Assembly: GCA_017893485.1 (NCBI GenBank)
Contig: CM030362.1
Coordinates: 260,948,255-261,012,254 of the forward strand
Direction: 5' to 3'
Origin: Hemerocallis citrina
Taxonomy: Eukaryota > Streptophyta > Magnoliopsida > Asparagales > Asphodelaceae
DNA: 64,000 bases
The notes under the pieces are model-generated. The model saw nothing but the letters and a program-made list of their open reading frames with translations, had not been told where the DNA came from and did not search any database. The number at the start of each line of letters is the position of its first letter. Position 1 is the stretch's first letter. Position numbers and translations under genes: made by a program. Of this stretch, positions 11,538 to 23,504 are shown piece by piece.

Positions 11538-13650
11538 CTCAACCCGAACAAGTTTGCGTTCGGAGTCTCGTCAGGAAAGTTCCTCGGCTTCATGGTTAGC
11601 CAACGAGGAATCGAAGCTAATACTGAAAAAGATGACCTATGCCCTAGTGATGGCCGCAAGGAAGCTTCGCCCATATTTTCAGTCCCATTCGGTGGTCGTT
11701 CTTACCGACCAACCGCTGAAGCAAATCCTCCACAAGCTAGAGACCTCCGGTCGCCTTATGAAGTGGTCTATCGAGCTGAGCCAGCATGATATAACGTATC
11801 AGCCTTGAACCGCGATCAAGGCTCAGGCCTTAGCAGAATTCATAGTTGAAAGTACCATCCCCGAGTTCAGCCAAGCTATGAAGGGACCACCTGTCTGATC
11901 AGTTTTTGTGGATGGATCCTCCTGTAATGAGGGAAGCGGAGCTAGGGTCATTCTGGCAGGCCCAGATGACTTCATCCTCCAATACTCCCTCCGTATCAAC
12001 TTCAAGGCCTCTAACAACGAAGCAGAATACGAGGCACTCATAGCCGGCCTTGGAATTGCTCACAATGCAGGGGCGCAACGCCTCCGGATCTTTAGCGACT
12101 CTCAGCTGGTCGTAAATCAGGTCCTAGGCGAGTATGAGGCACGTGATGACCGAATGGTTAAGTACTTAGCCAAGGTCAGGAGCCTCATGGCCCTATTTGA
12201 AGAAGCTCTCATCCAGCGAATCCCCCGAGAAGAGAATTCCCAGGCCGATGCCCTCTCCAAGCTATCCTCTTCCTCCCTCCAAGGTCTCGAGCAGACCGTC
12301 CTGATAGAGGTCCTCCTGAAGCCAAGTATAGAGGATGAAACTTCCAACTCACTGGAGTCGCTACCTGTCCTGCTTTAAGATGACTGGATGAAACCCCTCG
12401 TCGAATTCTTAAGGGACGGGCTCCTCCCCGAGGACCCTAAGGAAGCTCGAAGAGTGAGAACCCAAGCAGAGCGATACACACTTATCGGAGGCATCCTATA
12501 CAAGTGCTCCTTCACACAGATAGACGGCAGGCCTTATTTGAGATGCCTCTCCCCACAACAAGCCGACTACGCCCTGCAAGAACTTCACGAGGGCATCGGC
12601 GGGGCACATTTAGGGTCCAGATCCTTAGCCCGCAAAGTGTTGAATTATGGATATTTCTGGCCCACTCTCCTACAAGACGCCGAACGGTACGTTCGGCAAT
12701 GCAGCTCATGTCAGAAGTACTCCAACATCCATTGCCTCCCACAAGCTCCACTCACTTTCCTATCAAGCCCTATCCCTGTCGCAATGTGGGGGATGGATTT
12801 ACTAGGACCATTCCCACCAGCTCCCGGCCAGTTCAAATTCTTAGTCGTGGCAATCGACTACTTCTCGAAGTGGATAGAGGCCGAGCCCTTGGCCACAATC
12901 ACCGAGAACAAAGTACTTCAGTTCTTCTAGAAGAACGTAATTTGCCGATTCGGAGTCCCTCGGGTCCTCATAACAGACAACGGAACCCAGTTTATCGGGG
13001 CTGCCTTCCGAGCTCTATGTGAAGACCTCGCCATCCAACAACGCTTCTCCTCCATCTCCCATCCACAGTCGAATGGCCAAGTTGAGAATGCTAACCGACA
13101 GATCCTCTCCGGTATTAAGAAGAGGTTGGAAAAATGTTCTAAAGGCTTATGGGTCGATCAGCTCCCCAACGTGCTGTGGAACTCCCGCACCACAAAACGG
13201 ACCCCTACAGGAGAATCCCCATTCAATCTCACCTATGGGTCCGAAGCTATGATCCCCCTAGAAGTTGGTATACCCTCTCCTCGTCTAATGGCTTATAAAG
13301 AAGAAAAAAATGCCAGGGAGCTCCGAGCAAATCTAGACCTGATTGATGAGATCCGAGAAAGAGCTGCCATTCGTCAACAAAGCTACCGAAGAAGGATCGA
13401 GTTGGCATACAATAAGAGAGTCCGTTCTACCGACCTCAAAGAAGGGGACTTGGTCCTCAGAAAGTTAGCTATCTTTTTTCCTGGTTAAAAGAGTAAACTG
13501 GCTCCAAATTGGGAGGGACCTTACAAGATCGCCAAAGTAGTTCGGCCTGGGACATATAGACTAGAAGACCTCGAAGGTAGAGAGATCCCCAGGACCTGGA
13601 ATGCCGACCATCTTCTAAAATACCAAGAGAGAGCATCAACGACTCTCTAA
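11538..13650 (+). pseudogene. RT end, two RNase H domains and integrase of element B
   Basis: Coding resumes at 11543 (LNPNKFAFGVSS). A deletion of roughly 0.4 kb at about 11625, compared with D, joins RT to the end of the first RNase H and shifts the frame. The second, archaeal-type RNase H follows at about 11905-12280 (VDGSSC, NNEAEYEALI, FSDSQLVVNQ, QADALSKL). Integrase runs about 12580-13300: zinc-binding H-H-C-C (LHEGIGGAH...CSSCQK), catalytic D near 12797 (GMDLLGPF), D near 12975 (TDNGTQF) and E near 13088 (NGQVENANR). The C-terminal part (WEGPYKI, TWNADHLLKYQ) ends at 13650. Stops lie at 11806, 11896, 12376, 12928 and 13486. Confidence 0.92.
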
Positions 13651-13825
13651 GTATTCTGGGATGTCGAACCGTTCCTCTCCTATTACTTGTATTTTTTTCC
13701 TTTATTTCTCTCTTGTAATAACGGCTCGCAACTTTAGAAGCAGCCGACCATTAGTCATCAATAAAGAAAGCTTTTTCATATTTTACTTGTAAAATTGTTT
13801 GCATCTCTCTGCTTTTACTCTTCAC
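13651..13825 (+). other. Post-pol noncoding segment of element B
   Basis: There is no gene. The segment has T-rich runs and AATAAAG near 13760, and it aligns with the segment after pol in element D (30069-30240). It leads into the tandem repeats that start near 13826. Confidence 0.6.
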
Positions 13826-14840
13826 CCTAACGATGGTTCGGAGTCCAACACTTGGCTCGATTCTACTTCGCAAGTTCGCTCTTAAGCGAGCTAGAAGTAG
13901 TTCGCCTTTCAGAATTGCTCCCACAACCATTGAACAACTCTAAAAATGGTTTGGAGTCCAACACTTGGCTCGATTCTACTTTGCAAGCTCTCTCTTAAGC
14001 GAGCTAGAAGTGGTTCGACATTCGGAATTGCTCTCACAACCGTTGAACAAACCCTAATGACGGTTCGGAGTCCAACACTTGGTTCGTTTCTTCTCCGCAA
14101 ACTCGCTCTTAAAAGCGAGCTAGGAGTGGGTCACCATTCGGAACTGCTCCCACAACCGTTGAACAAACCCTAACGACGAGTTCAGAGTCCAACACTTGGT
14201 TCGATTCTTCTCCGCAAACTCGCTCTTAAAAGCGAGCTAGGAGTGGGTCACCATTCGGAATTGCTCCCACAACCGTTGAAAAAACTCTAACGATGGTTCG
14301 GAGTCCAATAATTTGGTTCGATTCTTCTCCGCAAGCTCGCTCTTAAAAGCGAGCTAGGAGTGGGTCACCATTCGGAACTGCTCCCACAACCGTTGAACAA
14401 ACTCTAACGACAATTTCGGAGTCCAACACTTTGTTCGATTCTTCTCCGCAAACTCGCTCTTAAAAGTGAGCTAGGAGTGGGTCACCATTCAGAATTGCTC
14501 CCACAACCGTTGAACAAACTCTAACGACGAGTTCGGAGTCCAACACTTGGTTCGATTCTTCTCCGCAAACTTGCTCTTAAAAGTGAGCTAGGAGTGGGTC
14601 ACCATTCGGAATTGCTCCCACAACCGTTGAACAAACTCTAACGACGAGTTCGGAGTCCAACACTTGGTTCGATTCTTCTTCGCAAGCTCGCTCTTAAAAG
14701 CGAGCTAGGAGTGGGTCACCATTTGGAATTGCTCCCACAGCCGTTGAACAAACCCTAACGACGAGTTCGGAGTCCAACACGTGGTTCGGCTTAGCTCCGC
14801 ACAACTCGCTCTTAACCGAGCTAGGAGTGGGTCACCCATA
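13826..14840 (+). repeat. Tandem repeat array of about 113-118 bp, nine copies
   Basis: The unit begins GGTTCGGAGTCCAACACTTGG and continues through GCTCTTAAGCGAGC (or GCTCTTAAAAGCGAGC) and GCTCCCACAACCGTTGAA. Starts at 13835, 13948 and 14062 give a period of 113-114, later units being slightly longer. The GCTCGCTCTTAAAAGCGAGC core is an inverted repeat. One to two copies are present in D (30260-30400), so the array expanded in B after the subfamilies split, or contracted in D. Confidence 0.93.
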
Positions 14841-14902
14841 TGAAGGAAGATTTGCTTCTGATTTTGAGTAGTTGTCAAAAGTTGGAAGGGTTATACTTAA
14901 GC
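14833..14902 (+). pseudogene. Short LRR-like gene fragment shared with element D
   Basis: Translation gives KEDLLLILSSCQKLEGLYL, which has a leucine-rich-repeat pattern typical of F-box/LRR proteins. The same stretch, longer, is in element D at 30420-30770. It lies between the tandem repeats and the antisense ORF. It is read as a remnant of host coding sequence carried by this Tat family; the source gene is not identified. Confidence 0.5.
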
Positions 14903-15037
14903 TAATAAACAACTAGCACAACATTCAAACATCAGAAGCAAAACAAACTCTTTTATACTCTTTTATTAAGAGACCAAACAGGATTAACATTACAACAGGG
15001 TTTTTTACAATAACTTGAAGAGCATAAAACAACTGGT
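14903..15037. other. Noncoding gap before antisense ORF 2 in element B
   Basis: Nothing recognisable. On the minus strand this would be the 3' untranslated part of the coiled-coil ORF 15038-15883. Confidence 0.5.
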
Positions 15038-15883
15038 CTAGCATTTCTTTGGAAGGGGAACATTTCGGTTCAGAGACACGTGAGGACGGCGCCGCTTCGC
15101 CTCTGAGCTCGACTCTAAACCAGCAAAGCGAGAACCCCCTTCGCCGCTAGTTCTAGCTGTGGCCCCAACCGAGGCGCCACTAGACGAAATAGCTACACCG
15201 CTCTGAGCGTCAGCTGGGCTCCGCCTAACGGCAGGCCAGCGAGTCGCAAGTTCGTAGAACGAGATTCCTCTTTCGCTTTCTTTACGAGTACACGACGTAC
15301 TGCGAACATTGGTCCTTACAGGCTGAGGTTTTAGCGTTGCAATCTCCTCTTCTAGCTCGATGATCCTATCTCTTAGAATTTCGTCCGCCGCCGATGCTTT
15401 GAGACGAGGAAGTTTAGACGAGCCTGCGCCGTTAGTGCTATCGGCCACTATACGACGAAGATGAGTCACTTCGATACCCCTGTCGATCGTGTTCCTCCTC
15501 AGTTTGTCAATTCTTGCCAACAACTCATCGCGCTCGGACATCAACATCCCCACCTTCGAAGCTAACTCCTCCTCTTCGGCCGAGTGTTCTTTCACCGTCA
15601 CCTCCAATTGACGAATCTCCGCCAACAGTCCACTGTTTCTTTGTTCGACATCGAAAAGCCCCTTACGGATCAACTCTACCTCGCCTTCGAGAGGGGTCTT
15701 TCGAAACTGCTTTCGCAGTTGCCTCAACTCGCTTAAATACCCTCTCGCCGTTGCTTTGATGTCCTCCAACTTCACGAAGTCATAAAACGCTTTGTCCCGA
15801 TTACGAGAAAGAGCATCCTTTGTTTTCTCCAACTCAGTACGGAGATAGGAGACCTCAGTAATCGGACCCAACTCGACCTGAAA
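15038..15883 (-). CDS. Antisense coiled-coil ORF 2 of element B
   Basis: The ORF of about 280 residues is rich in leucine, lysine and glutamate heptads (ELRQLRKQFRK, EEEELASKVGMLMSERDELL), followed by a polar region and a conserved end (LNRNVPLPKKC). It has no ATG near its start. Instead it opens directly after a splice-acceptor-like CTTTTCAG at 15884-15891 (minus strand). The same acceptor position is present in D, where the exon begins at 32017. It may therefore be a further exon of the antisense gene, or a second transcript. Its function is unknown. The frame is open throughout in this copy, unlike D. Confidence 0.6.
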   Translation of the reverse strand, partial: FQVELGPITEVSYLRTELEKTKDALSRNRDKAFYDFVKLEDIKATARGYLSELRQLRKQFRKTPLEGEVELIRKGLFDVEQRNSGLLAEIRQLEVTVKEHSAEEEELASKVGMLMSERDELLARIDKLRRNTIDRGIEVTHLRRIVADSTNGAGSSKLPRLKASAADEILRDRIIELEEEIATLKPQPVRTNVRSTSCTRKESERGISFYELATRWPAVRRSPADAQSGVAISSSGASVGATARTSGEGGSRFAGLESSSEAKRRRPHVSLNRNVPLPKKC

Positions 15884-16171
15884 AGCGGAGAAAAATCAAA
15901 AGAAGTCTTCGACACTTGAAGACACAATTCGAGCAAAAAGAGTTGAACATTTTGCGAAAATTTTGTAATATCCAGCCAAAACACCAAAGTTTTCATTGAA
16001 AGTCAAAAGTTTACAAAAAACCGGTGGCCAGTCCGCAGTTAGGCGTTACAAAAAAGTAAGAAAAAGAGAACGGAGAAGAAGACGACAAAGTCAAGGGACG
16101 ACCTCATCATCGGTTGGCACAGTTACAATTACACGGTCGGCACCACCCTCGCCTTCGGAGCCTCCGCCCTC

Positions 16172-18329
16172 CTATCTCGGAGCGAGCTCGGCCAAGGGCA
16201 TTTCTTCCTCGCCCTCCACCGAGTCGTAGAAGTAATAGGGCGAGACGTCGAACCCGGGGTTCCGAGCGACGATATGCTTTAGTGCTCGGCCGTATGCCTC
16301 CTCCATGTTCGTCAGCATGTGAGCCTCGGCCTCGTCCCAAACTGCCTTCTCTGTGGCTGCCACCTTCGATGCTTGCTCGCTCAGGGCTTCCTCCGTCACC
16401 TTCCGAGCCTCAGACAGCTCCCTTTCGAGCCGAGCCCTCACCTTCTCAATGGCCTCGACCTTGGAGGCCTTGGCGGCCGAGCTCCTCAGCGCCTCGGCAA
16501 GCTGAGCCTTTAAGGCGGCGACTTTGGTCTCGAGCGAAGTATAGCGCAACTGCTCGGCCTCCAGCTCCTTCACAGCTTTAGACCGCTCCGACCGTTCCCG
16601 ATCGTTCAGAACGGTCATCTCCTTCTCCTTGCTCTCGATTTCCTCAAGCAAAGAGTTGAAGTGGCAGAGGGTCTACAAGCAACACAAGAAACAATCAAGA
16701 ACGAGCACAAAAACTTAGAAAAATTCTCAAGAAAGTGACCGACTACTTACCGACATAGTGTTCCGAGCGATCTGCATTGTGGCATCCCCAACTTCGCCCG
16801 CCTTCAATGCCGCTCGGTCTTTGGGGGTCGGCAGGTGTTTCACCGCCTGCATACAAATGTTACCGTCCCCCAAGAACCCGTCGACCTTCATCACCCGCCA
16901 GTCAGGGACGAAGATGCATTTATGCTCCTCGGTCAAGATCTACTCTGCCTCGGCGGTAAGTGGTGGGACGTCGAGAGCCAGCAACGTGCCGATGTTGAAC
17001 GCTCTGCCAGAAGGCCCCGGAGCATCTGTTCGCGCCGGTGGGGTCGGAGCATCCGAGGTAGGTAGGACGGTCGGCGCGATGAGACCCTTGCTCGGTCTCG
17101 GCCTGAGAAGACTCAACGACAAGACGCTCGGGGGTCGGAGAGACCGAGGGAACCTTGGGCGCTTGGCCGCCTTGAGGTCCGGACACGGTCCTCTTTCTCT
17201 TCCTCGTCTCCTGCTCCCTAGCCACTCGGGCCTTCGCCATCAAACCTTTGTAGTCCATGCCGGAGGATTCTGCATGAACCGAGTAAAAAAAGTCAGGAAA
17301 TTTTCAAAAACTTCAAAGACAAAACTAGAATAGAAGAGGCGTACTAGGGTCGATCGGACTGAGACCCCCTCAGAATAATGCCTCCTCCGTGATGTCCTTC
17401 CAACTAAGGGTCGGAAGGCCGAGCAACTTCTCCACGACCTCCGCCTCCTTATTGCTGAGCACGAGCTCTTTCTTTGCCTGCTTCGGAAGACCGTCCCTCG
17501 ACCACACCGTCGGTATCACCCATGGCTCGAGAGCTCGGATGAGGAAGTACTTCTCCTTCCAATGCTTGATCGAGTCCGAGTTCTTGATCAGCTTCACGCC
17601 CTTCCTCGTAGTACCTTTGCTCATTCTTGCTGGGTTGGCAAGGTCGGTAGAGACTCCGAAGGATGAACATGTTCGGCTCGGTGCCGACCTCCTGGCATTG
17701 AAGGACAAATGCCATCACATGCTGCCATGTGTTTGGCATTAGCTGAGCCGGACACAAGTCGTACCACTGCAGCACCTCAACCACAAAAGGGTGCAGCGGC
17801 AGACGAAGTCCGGCATTCAGTGAGTCGGCGGGAAAAACACAAACATCGGCCGAGGATGAGGTGCACGCTCGGAAGCCGGGGCCAGGGAGCAGAAGTCCGT
17901 ACTCTGCTGGGATTTGGAACCCGCTCAGGATCGATGTAGATCCGCCTCGGTCAGCACCGAAGAGATATGATCCACCTCGGAAGTTTCCCTTGGCTCGTTC
18001 TCCTCGATTGATTTGGCGGTGCCATGCGTCACCTTCTCCAATAGTTCTCCAGAGTAGCTCCGCACACCACCGACGCTCGACAAAACGCTCGGCTGCCGAC
18101 CCAGCTCTCCTGCTGTCTTCGGGTGCTCAATAATTGTTTCCACACCCTTGCGCTTGTTAGAACGGGCCTCAACCTCCTGAAGTGGCTCGGCAACCTCCCC
18201 ATCTGTGTTCGGCCGAACCAAAGTCCCTTCGGTCGGCTCCACGACCTTCTTTCCTTTATCTTTGCTCGGCCTGACCACTCGGCTGACGCCTCGGTCCGAG
18301 GAGGGGGTCTCGTCCGTGGAAGAAAACTT
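16172..18329 (-). pseudogene. Spliced antisense gene of element B, degenerate
   Basis: Three exons match A and D: exon 1 18329-17345, exon 2 17269-16751, exon 3 16672-16172. Introns are 17344-17270 (75 bp) and 16750-16673 (78 bp), both GT-AG, with the first splice in the same phase (IDP-K-SSGMDYK). Exon 1 holds the PF04195-like domain (AQLMPNTWQHVMAFVLQC), exon 2 the KRKR stretch and VPDWRVMKVDGFLG, exon 3 a long coiled coil (ERSKAVKELEAEQLRY) ending in an acidic tail. Damage: the ATG position reads AAG (18329-18327), frameshifts occur near 17941, 17615 and 17100, and stops near 17366 and 16940. The conserved splice borders despite decay indicate that the family plan is real. Confidence 0.75.
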
Positions 18330-18499
18330 AACTATTTTTACAAAGATGGGGAGAGGGGCTGACCTTGAAGTGACTATTACGGCTGGAAAGATCACCGGAG
18401 ATTAAAACGCCTGGCCGCAACAGCTAGCAGCGCTGCTCGAGAGCTAAAAGCTTCGCTTGCAAGTAAAAATCAAGAGTGAGAAAGTGAAAGTGAGAAATG

Positions 18500-18600
18500 A
18501 GGTGAAGTGTTGGGGGGGTGAAAACTTATAGTAAAAATGACGCCTCTTGGGCTTTGTAACGTAAGGGCGCAACTCTTGGGCCTCCCTTGAAGCGTTACAA
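18500..18600 (-). promoter_or_regulatory. Antisense promoter of element B
   Basis: On the minus strand CTATAAGTTTTCACCCC lies about 200 bp upstream of the antisense start (CTTATAG at 18525-18531 on the plus strand). Element D has CTATAAGTTCTCACCCC at the equivalent place, about 215 bp before its ATG. Upstream in both is a TTACAAAGCCCAA-like block. Conservation between two diverged elements supports a TATA-type promoter; activity is not shown. Confidence 0.55.
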
Positions 18601-18689
18601 AAACTAAAACGGCTAAGTAATGAAGAGACACGACTGTTGACAAAGGGAGCGACGTTTCGACATAAGTAAAGCAGCTCGGCACTCCAGAT

Positions 18690-20110
18690 CCAATGGCTAA
18701 GATCGTCCCACGTTCCTCGGATCCAACACCCAAGCGACAGGCGATCCGAACCATCTCACTCGGATTCCGAGCAAGTGCCAATCCGAGCTACAAAATGGAG
18801 AAAAACAACTTTCTCCTCAAGATTCGTGCAAGATTTCGATCAGACGACCCAGATCATGCCAGCGTCACTAAACGACAAGATAGCATTTTCTTGGGAACCG
18901 TGCCTGCCTCGAGATCTGTGCCATCATTCAATGGCTAAGATCGCCCCACGTCCCTCGGATCCAACACCCAACCGACCGGCGATCCGAGCCATTTCGATAG
19001 GATTCCGAGCAAGTGCCAATCCGAGCGACGAAATGGAGAAAAACAACTTTCTCCTCAAGGTTCGTGCAAGATTTCGATCAGACGGCCCAGATAATGCCAG
19101 CGTCACTAAACGACAAGATAGCATTTTCTTGGGAGCCGTGCCTACCTCGAGATCTGTGCCATCATCCAACGGCTAAGATCGCCCCACGTCCCTCAGATCC
19201 AACACCCGAGCAACAGGCGATCCGAACCATCTCGCTCGGATTCCGAGCAAGTGCCAATTCGAGCTACGAAATGGGAAAAAAACAACTTTCTCCTCAAGAT
19301 TCGTGCAAGATTTCGATCAGACGGCCCAGATCATGCCAGCGTCACTAAACGACAAGATAGCGTTTTCTTGGGAGTCGTCCCTACCTCGAGATCTGTGCCA
19401 TCATCAAACGGCTAAGATCGCCCTACATCCCTCGGATCCAACACCCGAGCGACAGGCTATCCGAACCATCTCGCTCGGATTCCGAGCAAGTGCCAATCCG
19501 AGCTACGAAATGGAGAAAAACAACTTTCTCCTTAAGATTCACGCTAGATTTCGATCAGACGGCCCAGATCATGCCAGCGCCGCTAAACAAAGAGATAGCG
19601 TTTTCTTGGAAACTGAGCCAGCATCGAAATTCGCGTCAAGATCCAACGGCTCAGATCGCTCCACGTCACTCGGTATTCCGAGCCGAACGACAAGCAATCC
19701 GAGCCACTTGCGCAAGGGAAGAGCCGAGCCACTTCGCTCGGATTCCGAGCAAGTGCCAATCCGACCCTCGAAAGTGAAGAAAATTGCTGCTGAGCGTCTC
19801 CGACCGTTGGATCGTTACGAAATTCGCGCCTCAGATGATGGACGACCCAGATTGCGCCGCATCCACTAAACGACAAGATAGTGTTTTCTTGGGAACCGTG
19901 CCTGCCTCAAGATTAGCATCAAGATCCAACGGCTCAGATCGCTCCACGTTGCACGGCATTTCGAGCCGAATGACTAGCAATCTGAGCCACTTGCGCAAGG
20001 GAAGAACCGAGCCACTTCGCTCGGATTCCGAGCAAGTGCCCATCCGACCCACAAAAGCGAGAAAAATACTGATGAGCAACTCTGCCCATCCGATCTTCCA
20101 AAAATCCGCG
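18690..20110 (+). repeat. 238-bp tandem repeat array with diverged tail
   Basis: AACGACAAGATAG recurs at 18871, 19109, 19348 and about 19586, a period of 238-239 bp, with a fifth diverged copy at 19867. Each unit has a GATCCAACGG segment, CTCGGATTCCGAGCAAGTGCC, and the ACGACAAGATAGC block. Reading frames inside are repeats of the same peptide and not genes. The D array (250 bp) shares the ACGACAAGAT block but not the whole unit. Confidence 0.93.
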
Positions 20111-20568
20111 CTCGCTCAAGATTAACGGTCCAGATCGCGCCACACCATAATTTGGTATTTTATTTATTAAAATCATTTTATTTATTTAAAAAATTGCAAA
20201 AAAATGGTTAAAATTTTGGGAAAATTAATTAAAAATCTTGGAAAATAATTATAAAGTCGGGAAAATATTTTTGAACCCCCGAATAAATAATTATTGCCTA
20301 GGACCATTTATTAAGACCCCCGAACGATGAATCGACACTTTGCAAGAATTAAGTAAATATTCCGAAAAAATAAATAAAAAACACCAAATGGCCAGAAGAG
20401 CTCAAGGACAGCTCAGAGCATGCAACTAACTTAAAAAATCACCATACTGCCTTCTGCAAAGATTCGGAACCTTCCGTTTGGACTGCGATACAACTCCACT
20501 AGCCATTGAAACAGTAAAACTACTCCTCAAAGGCTGATCAAGCTCAGTTTTCGGGAGTGGGGGGCTCG
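20111..20568 (+). other. 3' noncoding block and polypurine tract of element B
   Basis: No gene. This AT-rich block is shared with A, D and the inverted copies, and ends in GGGAGTGGGGGG at 20553-20564 immediately before CTCG and the LTR. Confidence 0.75.
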
Positions 20569-21129
20569 TGATATGGCTAAAAATGGGGTTAAATCAGAAT
20601 CGTCCAAAAAGGGAACGAATCTTAAAGCTTAGGGGTAAAATGGTAATTTTGCCTACCGATAGATCTGAAGCGGGTACTGGAACTCTCTCCCAATTAGGTG
20701 CGGGTTTCAACCCGCAGCAAACCTGATCCATCAGGATAGAATTAGGATTTCTGATTAATCCTAATCAACGGCCTTGATTCATATCTATCCTTTCACTGGG
20801 GATTAGGGATTACATTCCTTATCTAACCACAGGGATTACTTTCCTAATCTGATCCCAACGGAGCCTATAAATACCCCCCATCCAACTCCATTAAGAGGTA
20901 ATCAATCTTTTGCCAGTTTTATGCTCTTTCATAATCATTCCTGATTACTGACTTGAGCGTCGGAGGGTGCGTCGCCGAGATCAACCCCGGTGTCTCGCAC
21001 TTTTTGCAGGTGCACGACGGGAGTCAACGGTCAAATTCCCGCGGATCAGGTAATAGGTTTGCTATTCAAAGTTTCCCAAGAATCCACAAATACTATCTGT
21101 TTGCCCCCACACCAGATTCAGTGGTAACA
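20569..21129 (+). repeat. 3' LTR of Tat element B (561 bp)
   Basis: It starts TGATATGGC and ends GTGGTAACA. A TATA box lies at 20866-20873. It is followed by the target duplication ATAAT (21130-21134). It differs from the 5' LTR by scattered substitutions and a deletion of about 30 bp, so the insertion is not recent. Confidence 0.93.
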
Positions 21130-21553
21130 ATAATATAATAATAGTGTATATAAAATAGTATATATAAAATAGTAATATATATAATAATAACATATATATA
21201 ATAATATATATAATAATAATATAACAATAAAAATAGTATATATAAAATAATAATATATTATAATAATTGTATATTATATAATAATATAAAATAATTTATT
21301 ATAATAAACATATTTAATTATATACATATATATAATAACATATAATAATTATAATAATATATGTAATAATAATATATTATAATAATATATTAAATAATTT
21401 GTTATAATAATAATAAATTATATAATAATTTATATAATAATATATAATAGTAATATATAATAATAATAATATATATATTATAATAATAATAGAATATTAT
21501 AATATTATATATAAAATAGTATATATGAAATAATAATATATATTATAATAAAA

Positions 21554-21585
<32 letters not shown>

Positions 21586-21603
21586 TAAAAAATAAAAATA
21601 ATA

Positions 21604-21659
<56 letters not shown>

Positions 21660-21720
21660 TATGTAACAATAATATATTATAAATATATAATAATAATAAT
21701 AATAATAATATAAATATATT
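21130..21720. repeat. AT-rich microsatellite, ATA/TAA repeats
   Basis: Nearly pure A/T sequence with runs of TAA and AT dinucleotides, including an uninterrupted (AAT/TAA)n stretch around 21605-21660 and (TA)n with TG at 21555-21585. Small reading frames here are meaningless. It was the insertion target of element B. Confidence 0.95.
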
Positions 21721-22170
21721 TAGAGAGAGGATGTGAAAAAACGGAAAATAGTTGAAGTGGAGTTTTGTGAAAACTGTTTTCACAAAACAACCTAACCAAA
21801 CGGGTTTTAGGATTTTGGAAAACAAAAAAAAGAAAAAAACAACAAATCAAACAGACCCAAGCCAAAAAAATACAAACCTCTGCCTTCATTCTCCTTACTT
21901 TCTTCTCTGGTCTCGGGTTGTGTGCCGCTGCAATTCGTCCGTTTGTTTGTTTTCTTCTAGCTGCAACCCTTCCTCCTTTTGTGGTTCTCGTGCCCTCTGA
22001 TCATTATATAGGGAGAAGGGGGCTGTTTAAATAGTATTAGGATATGCATAAATAATTAATTACTTATAATACAAAGATGAACATTAATCTTGTGAATTTT
22101 GTACTAATCATCCAAATATTACTACTCCAAATACAATTCAAGTCCGGCTCTATATTTTTTTATTTTTTTA
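21721..22170. other. Unassigned stretch with a short perfect palindrome
   Basis: No convincing gene. At 21762-21788 there is a 12-bp inverted repeat (GTTTTGTGAAAA / TTTTCACAAAAC) with a 3-nt loop. The flanking CCTAACCAAACGGG phrase and A-rich sequence could be the end of a small DNA transposon, but no second terminus was found. Confidence 0.4.
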
Positions 22171-23504
22171 TGTAACACCCTAAATTTCTATTTATGTAGA
22201 GTTTGTGATTTTACGTGTTTCGGACGTACAATTTCATATGTATAATTTATTCTATAAAAATATTTTTTTGTAAGAACAAGTAGTTTGTTCTCTTTATTTT
22301 CCAAAAGGCTATTTTAAGAGCCTAATTAAATTCTAGGCCTATTTGTCTCTTTTAAGCCAACTCTTAATTAATTAATTACTTTAATTAGGAAAGTCCATGG
22401 TTAAATTGGCCCATTAGTGAGCCCATTTAACTTAATCCTATTTTAAAATAGCCTAACTTGTAGTGTAGACTCTTTTCATGAACAATTAATTTTAATTCAC
22501 ATGAACAACTTGTAAGGAGGGGTACTATTTGGCACGTGCATGCACTAGAGTGTGCATTGCACATCTTTCACCCATAGGCCGGATTGTAGGATGGAGAGTG
22601 GGAGAGATGGAAGTGGTGGAGAGTTGGTTGTTCATCATGGGTAGTTTCTATAACTCCTTAGTTCATTTAGACCCTTGATCTCTAACCATTTGATCGAATC
22701 CTAGCCCTATATTCACCCTAAAAATTTGTATAAATACCCCTCCCTACACTCTTCATTCTCACACTTGAAATTTTTGAAAGAAAAGAATAGAAAGAAGAAA
22801 AAAAGAGGCAATTTGGAGAGACAAAAGATTGAGGAGTTGTGAGTTAAAAAGAGTGAGTGTTTGAGTGTGTGCTTCAACCAAGGAGAGGAGACCGGACTAC
22901 ACCAGGGAACAAATAGGGGAGGCTCGGGTTGCTTTCTCAATAGGAGGAGAAGTCAACTTGGTGGCTTGATCTAGGAGGAGAAGGCTTCATTAGTTCGTTG
23001 TAGGAGATCTCTAGGAGTTTATTTGATTTTCTCTCCATTAAAGGTGGGTGATTCTCTTACACTTCTAATTAGGTTTCATGCTAGAGTATGGTTGTTGAAA
23101 TTGAAAAGAAACTTAGCTATTTTAGCCATGTGTTATGAGAATGAGACAAATTGAATGATTGATTGTGTGTGAAAAGAATGGTAATTAATTGCAAATTATG
23201 ATTGTTAGTTTAATATTGACCAACCTACCATGCTTTAATTGATGAATCGTGCTAAGAAGACATGATGGTATGTTTAAATTGGTCGAAAAAATAAACATGC
23301 CTAAAGGTGATTTTATTTTCTAATTCCCTTGTTAATAATGTGAAAAAGAGATATTTGTTACTGAAATGATTAATTAATAATAATAAAAATAATAACAGAG
23401 ATACATGAAAAGTTTGAATGCAACTTATAAGAAAAAAAATTACATTGTATGTGCTTATTTGTAAATATAAGACAAAATCGTTTTTAGAGAGGAGAATCAC
23501 ATTT
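22171..23504 (+). mobile_element. Chromovirus LTR, 5' part, truncated
   Basis: It begins TGTAACACCCTAAATTTC and shares landmarks with the LTRs at 8210 (minus) and 48619: CACGTGCATGCAC runs, 'TATAAATACCCCTCCCTAC' (a TATA box near 22730), and the GGTGGGTGATTCT block near 23043. It stops abruptly where Tat element C begins. No polypurine tract precedes it, so it is either a solo LTR or a 5' LTR. Small reading frames here are not supported. Confidence 0.7.

Larger units (their letters stand above)
4255..21129 (+). mobile_element. Complete Ty3/gypsy Tat-lineage retrotransposon B with nested solo LTR
   Basis: The element has both LTRs (4255-4848 and 20569-21129), a PBS, gag-pro-pol, the antisense gene, a polypurine tract and a matching 5-bp target duplication. 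It is 16.9 kb including a 3.3-kb solo LTR inserted in the reverse transcriptase region. It cannot be autonomous: gag-pol has at least 11 in-frame stops, a frameshift near 5856, and a deletion of roughly 0.4 kb joining the end of RT to the first RNase H. Tat assignment rests on the second, archaeal-type RNase H and the antisense ORF; the sub-lineage (Retand-like) is inferred. Confidence 0.92.

Noticed and set aside
16114..17333. Plus-strand ORFs over the antisense gene (for example 155 and 191 residues)
   Set aside because: They are shadows of GC-rich coding on the minus strand; the minus frames are conserved between elements with shared introns.
21505..21825. Leucine/tyrosine-rich ORF over the AT repeats
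   Set aside because: Translation of a simple-sequence repeat.
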